From NCBI GenBank assembly GCA_009885185.1, contig VFLF01000091.1, positions 1-11,534 of the forward strand: a stretch of DNA of 11,534 nt. The letters are read 5' to 3'. The notes under the pieces are model-generated. The model saw nothing but the letters and a program-made list of their open reading frames with translations. It was not told the DNA's origin and searched no databases. Positions 6,204 to 11,534 of the stretch are shown piece after piece (position 1 is the first letter of the stretch; the number at the start of each line of letters is the position of its first letter). This DNA is from Nitrosomonadales bacterium. Its GTDB lineage: Bacteria; Pseudomonadota; Gammaproteobacteria; Burkholderiales; SG8-41. The position numbers were made by a program, and so were the translations under genes.

Positions 6204-6509
6204 ATGTTCGACGGCGCCGCCGAAATCATCATTCAGGGCATCACTGCCGGCGGTGAAAAATTTCGCCCCAGTGACTGGGCAGAGCGCCTGTGCGGCATGA
6301 TGTCGGTGTTTGGCGAAGACCGGCAATTGAGTTATTCGCCGTATTTAAAGCCGGTGATTATCGCGGGGACCACTTGCGTGGTGGTGGATCGCAGGCTCGA
6401 AGTACTGGATGCGGCGGCCTACAAATTCCTGATGTCGTTCGCGAACGATAACGAACTGGCGACGCGCCCTGGGCGCATGGTGTTGCGACCTGAACCACAG
6501 GTAGCGTAA
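6204..6509 (+). CDS. DUF3579 domain protein
   Basis: This 101-residue protein carries the conserved core of DUF3579, a family of small cytoplasmic betaproteobacterial proteins of unknown function: IIIQGIT, KFRPSDWAERLCGMMSVFG, SYSPYLKPV, GTTCVVVDRRLEVLDAAAYKFLMSFANDN. The last segments match typical members closely. I chose the ATG at 6204; an upstream TTG at 6132 would add 24 residues of non-conserved sequence. The ribosome-binding site is weak (GGA about 11 bases upstream). The gene is divergent from argD and converges with rpsT; a DUF3579 gene between argD and rpsT is an arrangement I recall from other betaproteobacteria. The 304-base region upstream contains the repeats and dyads listed separately. 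Confidence 0.88.
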   Translation: MFDGAAEIIIQGITAGGEKFRPSDWAERLCGMMSVFGEDRQLSYSPYLKPVIIAGTTCVVVDRRLEVLDAAAYKFLMSFANDNELATRPGRMVLRPEPQVA

Positions 6510-6526
6510 CAACCCTGCCTGCCGGC

Positions 6527-6543
6527 CTGCCGGACTGCGGCAG
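6527..6543. terminator. Possible bidirectional hairpin between DUF3579 gene and rpsT
   Basis: CTGCCG (6527-6532), loop GACTG, CGGCAG (6538-6543) form a perfect six-pair stem in the 48-base gap between two convergent genes. Just left, CCTGCCGG occurs twice in tandem. No T-tract follows on either strand, so termination by this hairpin is uncertain. Confidence 0.3.
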
Positions 6544-6557
6544 CAAGCGGTGCTTTA

Positions 6558-6821
6558 TTACGCCATTGCCTTCACGGCAGCGGACAGGCGGCTCTTGTGG
6601 CGGGCAGCCTTGTTTTTGTGGATGATATTCTTGTCGGCGATGATATCAATGGTGCTGGTCGCACTTTGATATACGGCCTTCGCCGCTGTTTTGTCGCCGG
6701 CTTCAATCGCCTTGATAACGTCTTTGATCGCCGTGCGCATACGCGAGCGCAGGCTGGCGTTGTGTTGGCGGCGTTTTTCACTTTGCCGCGCTGCTTTGCG
6801 GGCGGATGCAATATTGGCCAT
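6558..6821 (-). CDS. rpsT: 30S ribosomal protein S20
   Basis: This 87-residue basic protein is recognisable as S20 from [21 protein letters not shown] at the N-terminus through to the C-terminal [24 protein letters not shown]20 binds 16S rRNA early in assembly of the small subunit. Length and composition are standard. A GGGAG ribosome-binding site lies eight bases before the ATG. In E. coli S20 represses its own translation; nothing here shows or excludes that. It is divergent from murJ, a usual proteobacterial arrangement. Confidence 0.98.
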   Translation of the reverse strand: MANIASARKAARQSEKRRQHNASLRSRMRTAIKDVIKAIEAGDKTAAKAVYQSATSTIDIIADKNIIHKNKAARHKSRLSAAVKAMA

Positions 6822-6856
6822 CTGTTACACTCCCAGTCGGGAAGAAAAAGAGCGCG

Positions 6857-6885
6857 ATGATACGGATTTTTAAGGGATTTTGCAA
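6857..6885 (-). promoter_or_regulatory. rpsT promoter
   Basis: On the minus strand TTGCAA (6885-6880) and TATCAT (6862-6857) are separated by the optimal 17 bases, with an A/T-rich spacer. It lies 36 bases upstream of the rpsT start. This is the best sigma-70-like promoter in the window. Confidence 0.6.
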
Positions 6886-6934
6886 GAATTACCGGGTTTG
6901 CCCGGCCATGGCGCCCATCATCCGCGGCACCATG

Positions 6935-6955
6935 GGTTTAAGTCCCGGTTTAAGT
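6935..6955 (+). repeat. 9-bp direct repeat upstream of murJ
   Basis: GGTTTAAGT occurs at 6935-6943 and again at 6947-6955, a 12-base period, 19 bases before the murJ start. A pair of identical sites in phase near a start could be a regulator binding site or a chance duplication. Confidence 0.4.
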
Positions 6956-6973
6956 GCTGATTCCTAGTAAATC

Positions 6974-8512
6974 ATGAATCTGCTAAAAGCGCTGGCTACC
7001 GTCAGCAGCATGACTTTGCTGTCGCGCATACTCGGTTTCGTGCGCGACACGATGATCGCGCGCGTGTTTGGGGCAGGGCTCGTCACCGACGCGTTTTTTG
7101 TCGCCTTCAAGATACCGAATTTTTTGCGCCGCCTGTTCGCCGAAGGTGCGTTTTCGCAGGCGTTTGTGCCGATACTGTCCGAATACAAGAACCGGCGCGG
7201 CGATGATGAACTGCGTGAGCTGATTGATTACGTGTCCGGCTTGCTGGCGCTGGCGCTGTTTGTGGTGACGCTGATCGGCGTGCTGGCGGCTCCGTACATC
7301 ATTTATATCAGCGCGCCGGGCTTTGCCAAGGACCCGGGCAAATTCAATCTCACGGTGGATCTGCTGCGCATCACGTTTCCGTACCTGTTTTTCATATCGC
7401 TCACCGCGCTGGCAGGCGGCATCCTCAATACTTTCAGTCGTTTCGCCGTGCCGGCGTTCACGCCGGTGTTGCTGAACGTGTCGTTTATCGTGTTCACGGT
7501 GTGGCTTGCGCCGTATTTCAATCCGCCGGTGATGGCGTTGGCGTGGGCGGTGTTCGTGGGCGGCGTACTGCAATTGGCGTTTCAGGCGCCGTTTTTAATG
7601 CGTTTACGCGCTTTGCCGCGCTTTAAACTCAATTTCAAACACGAAGGCGTGCGTCGCGTGTTGCGGCAGATGTTGCCGGCGCTGTTTGGTGTATCGGTCG
7701 GGCAAATCAGCCTGTTACTGAACGTGATCTTTGCGTCGTTCCTGCTCACCGGTAGCGTATCGTGGCTGTATTACGCCGACCGACTGATGGAGTTTCCGGC
7801 GGGCATGCTCGGCGTGGCGCTCGGCACCATCCTGCTGCCCAGCCTGTCGAAACACTACGCCAACCACTCCGGCGAGGAATATTCGGCGCTGCTCGACTGG
7901 GGGATGCGGCTGACTTTTTTGCTGGCCGTGCCGGCGGCGGCAGGGTTGGCATTGCTGGCGATGCCGTTGATTACCACGCTGTTCATGTACGGGGCGTTCA
8001 CCGTCGCGGATGCCAACGCCACGCGCGCGGCGCTGATGGCCTATAGCATCGGGCTGTTGGGATTGATCCTGGTGAAGGTGCTGGCGCCGGCGTTCTACGC
8101 GCGGCAGGATATCCGCACGCCGGTGAAAATCGCGGTGGTGACGCTGATCGTGACGCAATTGATGAACTTCGCGTTCATCGGTCCGTTGCAGCATGCGGGG
8201 TTGGCGTTGGCCACCGGCTTGGGCTCGTGTCTGAATGCGGGGTTGCTGTATTACCTGTTGCGCAAACGGGGCATACATCAACCGCGGTCCGGATGGCCGA
8301 TGTTTCTGTTGAAACTGCTGCTTGCTGTCAGTGCCATGGGTGCGCTGCTGTGGTACGTCGCCGGCGATGGCAAGTTCTGGCAAGCCTTGTCGATAGGAGG
8401 GCGCGTGTTGCGCCTGACGTGGGTGGTGGCGCTAGGCGCCGGGGTTTACTTCGCCGTGCTGTGGCTGCTGGGTTTCCGGCTCGCTGATTTCAAGCGGCAT
8501 GAGGTACGATAG
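6974..8512 (+). CDS. murJ: Lipid II flippase MurJ (MviN)
   Basis: This 512-residue, 14-helix MOP-superfamily protein flips the lipid-linked peptidoglycan precursor (lipid II) across the inner membrane. It is close to E. coli MurJ (511 residues) throughout: [22 protein letters not shown] with Arg18 and Arg24, [31 protein letters not shown] with Asp39, Arg52 and Arg53, [32 protein letters not shown], and [20 protein letters not shown]. These include the charged cavity residues known to be needed for MurJ activity. The ATG at 6974 matches the family start exactly; no clear Shine-Dalgarno precedes it. The gene ends with a tandem duplication of GGTACGATAG that contains its stop codon. It converges with the phn-type operon, 37 bases away. 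Confidence 0.98.
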   Translation: MNLLKALATVSSMTLLSRILGFVRDTMIARVFGAGLVTDAFFVAFKIPNFLRRLFAEGAFSQAFVPILSEYKNRRGDDELRELIDYVSGLLALALFVVTLIGVLAAPYIIYISAPGFAKDPGKFNLTVDLLRITFPYLFFISLTALAGGILNTFSRFAVPAFTPVLLNVSFIVFTVWLAPYFNPPVMALAWAVFVGGVLQLAFQAPFLMRLRALPRFKLNFKHEGVRRVLRQMLPALFGVSVGQISLLLNVIFASFLLTGSVSWLYYADRLMEFPAGMLGVALGTILLPSLSKHYANHSGEEYSALLDWGMRLTFLLAVPAAAGLALLAMPLITTLFMYGAFTVADANATRAALMAYSIGLLGLILVKVLAPAFYARQDIRTPVKIAVVTLIVTQLMNFAFIGPLQHAGLALATGLGSCLNAGLLYYLLRKRGIHQPRSGWPMFLLKLLLAVSAMGALLWYVAGDGKFWQALSIGGRVLRLTWVVALGAGVYFAVLWLLGFRLADFKRHEVR

Positions 8513-8522
8513 GGTACGATAG
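8503..8522 (+). repeat. 10-bp tandem duplication at the murJ stop
   Basis: GGTACGATAG is present twice back to back (8503-8512, 8513-8522). The first copy supplies the TAG stop of murJ; the second is non-coding. It appears to be a recent slippage duplication. Confidence 0.7.
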
Positions 8523-8542
8523 GCGCGGTAATCTTTCCCGCC
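8522..8542. terminator. Weak hairpin between convergent murJ and phnE
   Basis: GGCGCGG (8522-8528) and CCCGCC (8537-8542) can form six pairs with one bulged C around an eight-base loop in the 37-base convergent gap. No T-tract follows. Possible but poor terminator. Confidence 0.2.
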
Positions 8543-8549
8543 ATCGTTG

Positions 8550-9386
8550 CTATCGTTGCAGCACGCGCCGCGACACGTAGGAAAGTACATCCACCAGCGC
8601 CACCAGCAGAATCATCGCGATCAGTATTGAACTGGTTTCACTCATGTGAAACAGGCCCATGTGAAACGCCAGCATTTGCCCCAGTCCGCCGCCGCCCACC
8701 ACGCCCAGCACGGCTGCCGCGCGGATGTTGTTCTCCCAGCGATACAAGGTGTAGGACAGCAGTTGCGGCAGTATCTGCACCAGCGTGGAGTACAGAAACA
8801 CGCGGCCCGCCGGCACGCCTTGCACGCGCAGCGCATAGGCGGGGCCGGGCGGCGCGTTCTCGATGGCTTCGGCAAACAAACGTCCCAGCACACCGGTGGT
8901 ATGCAGGCCCAGCGCCAGCGTCCCGGCGAAGGGGCCCAGCCCGGCGGAGATGATGAGCAGCGCCGCCCACACCAGTTCCGGGATGGAGCGCAAGCCGTTC
9001 AGGATCAGGCGCGTCGGTATGCGCCAGTAAGCCTTGTCTTCGGCGTGCGTGCGGCTGGCCGGCAGCGCGAGCGCGAGGCCAGCGATGACGGCCAGCAGCG
9101 TGCCGAGCGCCGACATGGCAATGGTCTCCAGACTGGCGACCAGCAGCTTTTGCAGGAAGGCCGGGTTCACCGAAGGCGACAGCAGTTCCGCCAAAAACTT
9201 GCCCATTTTTCGCGCGGCATCGGCGGACAGGAATTTCGCCCATTGCAAGTCGAGTGTCCAGAAACTCGCGACGGTCAGTGCGGCGAGGCCCAGCAGGAAC
9301 CAGCAAGTGGCGCAGCGCGCGCTAAAGAGCTTCGGCGGCAGCCGGTAGGCTTCGTTGGCCGCGGGCTGCACCTTGGGCGTACTCAT
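8550..9386 (-). CDS. phnE: Phosphonate-type ABC transporter permease (second PhnE)
   Basis: This 278-residue inner-membrane permease of the PhnE type has an N-terminal helix at about 26-46 and a periplasmic stretch. The BPD permease core follows from about residue 80, with LRSIPELVWAALL and the EAA-like cytoplasmic loop AEAIENAPPGPAYALRVQG. It ends with SYTLYRWENNIRAAAVLGVVGGGGLGQML and a final helix, all PhnE hallmarks. Its ATG overlaps the stop of the first permease by four bases (ATGA), so translation is coupled. Two permeases of similar size in tandem suggest a heterodimeric channel. The substrate is not readable from the permease; phosphonate, phosphite/phosphate and selenate systems share this fold. 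Confidence 0.92.
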   Translation of the reverse strand: MSTPKVQPAANEAYRLPPKLFSARCATCWFLLGLAALTVASFWTLDLQWAKFLSADAARKMGKFLAELLSPSVNPAFLQKLLVASLETIAMSALGTLLAVIAGLALALPASRTHAEDKAYWRIPTRLILNGLRSIPELVWAALLIISAGLGPFAGTLALGLHTTGVLGRLFAEAIENAPPGPAYALRVQGVPAGRVFLYSTLVQILPQLLSYTLYRWENNIRAAAVLGVVGGGGLGQMLAFHMGLFHMSETSSILIAMILLVALVDVLSYVSRRVLQR

Positions 9387-10228
9387 GCCAGCGCCCGCCG
9401 CAGCCGCGAACTGGCGTAATCGGCCAGCCCTACCAGCAGCATGAATACGATGAGCATGGTGGCGACTTCGCCGCCCTGAAACATTTTCATGGAGTTATCC
9501 ATCTGCTGCCCCAGCCCGCCCGCGCCCACGAAGCCGAGCACGGCGGACGAACGGATGGCGCATTCCCAGCGATACACGGTGTAGCTGGTGAGTTCAGCCG
9601 AGCTTTGCGGCAGCAGGCCGTAGAAAAACGCCTGCAGGCGGCCAGCGCCGTTGCGCAGCAAGGTGTTGGTGGCATGCGACTCGTCGCTTTCGAGGATTTC
9701 GCCGTAGACCTTGCCCAGCATGCCGCCGTAGGTGAGGGCAATTGCCAGCACGCCGGCGGTGGGGCCGAGCCCGACCACGCGCACGAACACTAGCGCCCAT
9801 ACCAGCTCCGGCACGCTGCGCAGCACGATCAGCAGCCAGCGCGTCGCCTGGCGGATCAGCAGGGGAATCAGGTTCATGCGTCCGGGCAGCGCGGAAATGG
9901 ACAGCGCGCTGGTGGACAGCAGCGTGAGCGGTATCGCGATCAGCAGCGCCAGCGCCATGCCCGCCGTGGCGATGGCGACGGTGCGCCAGCACTCGCGTGC
10001 CACCAGTAACAGAAACTCCGTTTCGATCTTGGGTGGAAAAAAATCAGCCAGAAAGCGCTTGGTTGATTTGAGGGTCGCGGGTTCAAACAGCGTCCAGGGC
10101 TTGAATTCGGTAAGTACCAGCATGGGTGCCAGCAACACCAGCGCGACGCTGGTCCAGAACACGCGAGATATCCACGCCGGATCCCGCAAGTGCGGAGAAG
10201 AAAGGGTGGCGGAAGCGGTGGCGTTCAA
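9383..10228 (-). CDS. phnE: Phosphonate-type ABC transporter permease (first PhnE)
   Basis: This 281-residue PhnE-family permease is paralogous to the next gene. It has a first membrane helix at about 24-41, then the transport core with LRSVPELVWALVFVRVVGLGPTAG. The EAA loop is GEILESDESHATNTLLRNGAGR, and SYTVYRWECAIRSSAVLGFVGAGGLGQQM with a last helix LIVFMLLVGLADY follows. The start is a TTG at 10228, the only in-frame start between the phnC stop (four codons upstream) and the first helix apart from later TTG/GTG codons; no Shine-Dalgarno is obvious, so the exact start is uncertain. It lies nine bases after phnC and overlaps the second permease. Confidence 0.9.
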   Translation of the reverse strand: MNATASATLSSPHLRDPAWISRVFWTSVALVLLAPMLVLTEFKPWTLFEPATLKSTKRFLADFFPPKIETEFLLLVARECWRTVAIATAGMALALLIAIPLTLLSTSALSISALPGRMNLIPLLIRQATRWLLIVLRSVPELVWALVFVRVVGLGPTAGVLAIALTYGGMLGKVYGEILESDESHATNTLLRNGAGRLQAFFYGLLPQSSAELTSYTVYRWECAIRSSAVLGFVGAGGLGQQMDNSMKMFQGGEVATMLIVFMLLVGLADYASSRLRRALA

Positions 10229-10237
10229 GGCGGATGG

Positions 10238-11065
10238 TCAGCGGCAATACATTGCCGGCGGGGTCGTGTCGGCCGGCGCATCATCGCCCGGCGCAGGCGC
10301 GGCGAGCAACTCATGTTCGTGTTGCGCGTACAGTGCCGTCAGCCGCTCCCGTGTGACTTCATGCGACGGCAGATCAAATTGCAGTTGGCCGTCACGCAAG
10401 CCGATTACGCGCGCAAAGCGCGTGGCGACATCGACCTGGTGCAGTGTGGTGATCAGCGTTGCGCCGTGCTCGCGCGCGGATTGCGTGAGACTGTCGATGG
10501 CCTGCGCCGCGCGCGACGGATCCAGCGACGAAAGCGGTTCGTCCACCAGCCACAGCGAGGCCGATGACACCAGCGCGCGGGCAAGTCCGACGCGCTGGCG
10601 CTCGCCGCCGGAGAGCCGGTCCACGCGATCCCACAGTTTGTTGGCAAGATCAAACCGCGCCAGCGCGGCTTCGGCTTCATTGATGTGGGTCGGATAAATC
10701 AAGGAACGCAGGCTGGCCGCGAGCGACTGGCGTGGCAACCGCGCCGCGAGAACCGCGGTGATGACGCGCTGGCGCGGCGGCAGCGGCGGCGACTGCGGTG
10801 CCAGAAACAGACGACCACGCAGTTTTTGCAACTGCGCCACGGACAGTTTCCAGGGATCGATGCCGTCGAGTTCGAGTGTGCCCGCCACGGGCCGCAACGC
10901 GCACGCGAGCGCGTGCAGCAGCGTGGTCTTGCCCGCGCCCGACGGGCCGATGACCGCCACTTGCTCGCCGGGGGTAACCGCGATCGTTACCGGCTTCAAG
11001 GCCGCCGGCGCGCCTGCGGTTGCGGCGCGATGTCGCGCCGACAGACCCGTGATGGCGATGCGCAT
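10238..11065 (-). CDS. phnC: Phosphonate-type ABC transporter ATP-binding protein (PhnC-like)
   Basis: This 275-residue ABC ATPase energises the two adjacent permeases. Walker A GPSGAGKT is at 40-47, the Q-loop Gln at 91, signature LSGGE at 151-155, Walker B LWLVDE at 171-176 with the catalytic Glu, and the switch His at 209. The YPTHINEAEAALARFDLANKLWDRVDRLSGG region resembles PhnC. The N-terminus is slightly longer than usual (RHRAATAGAPAALK) and the C-terminal 25 residues are a low-complexity Ala/Pro/Asp tail, probably disordered. The ATG at 11065 lies 13 bases after the binding-protein stop; the ribosome-binding site is weak. Confidence 0.93.
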   Translation of the reverse strand: MRIAITGLSARHRAATAGAPAALKPVTIAVTPGEQVAVIGPSGAGKTTLLHALACALRPVAGTLELDGIDPWKLSVAQLQKLRGRLFLAPQSPPLPPRQRVITAVLAARLPRQSLAASLRSLIYPTHINEAEAALARFDLANKLWDRVDRLSGGERQRVGLARALVSSASLWLVDEPLSSLDPSRAAQAIDSLTQSAREHGATLITTLHQVDVATRFARVIGLRDGQLQFDLPSHEVTRERLTALYAQHEHELLAAPAPGDDAPADTTPPAMYCR

Positions 11066-11078
11066 CCGTGCGCCAGCG

Positions 11079-11534
11079 TTACTTGATCAGGCCGGCGCTG
11101 CGTCCCGCCGCTTCCAGATCGCGATAGTTCTCCGCCCGGGTGGGGATGTATTTGGTGGCGCGGTTCAGCGTCAGGATTTCCTTGCCTTCCGCGTTCGCCA
11201 TCGACAGATCAAGCAGCGCCTTGGTGATGCGCTCGCGCAGCGCTGCCGGCATGTCGGCATGCACTGACCAGTTGTAATTGAAATACGGCGCCGTGGTGAA
11301 GAATACGTCCACCTTGGTGGTGTCGACTTTCTTGTCCTCAACGAATCTGCGCCACACGGTGATATCGAGCGCTGCGGCATCGACACGGCCACCGACGACG
11401 GATGCGATGGTGGCGTCATGCGCGCCAGAGTAAGCCACGCGCTTGAAATCCTTGTCGGGGTCGATCTTCGCCTGCAACAGGAAGCTGCGCGGCATCAGGT
11501 GGCCGGAGGTGCTCGATTGCGAGCCGAAACTGAC
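11079..11534 (-). CDS. phnD: PhnD-type periplasmic binding protein, C-terminal part (partial)
   Basis: The last 151 residues are visible; the N-terminus and signal peptide lie beyond the right edge. The fragment opens with FGSQSSTSGHLMPRSFL, the anion-binding Ser/Thr-Ser-Gly loop of the PhnD family. It continues with FKRVAYSGAHDATIASVVGGRVDAAALD, then VDVFFTTAPYFNYNWSVHADM and a C-terminal helix ending SAGLIK. PhnD proteins bind phosphonates or related oxyanions in the periplasm and deliver them to the PhnE channel. The STSGHLMP and AYSGAHDAT forms recall the subgroup annotated as putative selenate-binding proteins rather than E. coli PhnD, but this is from memory. First gene of the four-gene operon within view; the promoter is outside. 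Confidence 0.88.
   Translation of the reverse strand, partial: VSFGSQSSTSGHLMPRSFLLQAKIDPDKDFKRVAYSGAHDATIASVVGGRVDAAALDITVWRRFVEDKKVDTTKVDVFFTTAPYFNYNWSVHADMPAALRERITKALLDLSMANAEGKEILTLNRATKYIPTRAENYRDLEAAGRSAGLIK

Noticed and set aside
6892..6905. CCGGG-TTTG-CCCGG hairpin in the rpsT-murJ spacer as a terminator
   Set aside because: It lies between divergent genes, has only five pairs and no T-tract; no transcript is expected to end there.
9732..10697. A 321-codon open frame on the plus strand
   Set aside because: Antisense to phnC and phnE; Ser/Arg/Ala-rich translation with no recognisable domain.
1..11534. CRISPR array, tRNA or rRNA gene, insertion sequence, phage gene
   Set aside because: No regularly spaced repeats beyond the three-unit array upstream of argD, no recognisable tRNA cloverleaf or rRNA segments, and no transposase or phage-like products.

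Overview
The window looks like an ordinary chromosomal segment of a betaproteobacterium, probably of the Nitrosomonadales type (Gallionella, Sulfuricella or Thiobacillus relatives). Three things suggest this: moderately high GC; the run murJ / rpsT / DUF3579 / argD / argF / argG, which I recall as a common betaproteobacterial arrangement; and a remnant of the betaproteobacterial proteasome homologue (BPH). The taxonomy is inferred from gene content and remembered homologues, not from a search.

Layout from the left. (1) Positions 1-927, minus strand: the N-terminal 309 residues of a GspE/PilB-type secretion or pilus ATPase. It runs off the left edge and carries four 30-residue MshEN-type repeats. 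It is preceded by a candidate promoter and a leader with three hairpins, the last of which covers the Shine-Dalgarno sequence. (2) Positions 1086-5899, minus strand: a close-packed set argD, argF, a DUF4124 secreted protein, argG, ppnP and a broken BPH gene. ArgF and ArgG catalyse the steps from ornithine to argininosuccinate, and ArgD makes the ornithine precursor. PpnP is a nucleoside phosphorylase. The BPH gene has lost its oxyanion-loop codons, its reading frame and its central part. (3) Positions 5900-6203: the divergent region between argD and the DUF3579 gene. It holds three tandem GC-rich hairpin units, the last being a convincing leftward intrinsic terminator, plus two dyads and a candidate argD promoter upstream of the terminator. 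This is the most interesting non-coding segment.

(4) Positions 6204-6821: a DUF3579 gene (plus) converging on rpsT (minus); rpsT has a good sigma-70-like promoter. (5) Positions 6974-8512, plus: murJ, the lipid II flippase. (6) Positions 8550-11534, minus: a PhnD-PhnC-PhnE-PhnE ABC uptake system, with phnD cut by the right edge. Its order is binding protein, ATPase, permease, permease, with gaps of 13 and 9 bases and a 4-base overlap, so it is clearly one operon. Its substrate could be phosphonate, phosphate/phosphite or, judging from the binding-protein motif, selenate or another oxyanion.

Most genes are standard housekeeping genes. The points worth a second look are the argD leader, the structured leader of the GspE-like gene, the tandem MshEN repeats, the decayed proteasome-like gene and the unresolved substrate of the Phn-type transporter.
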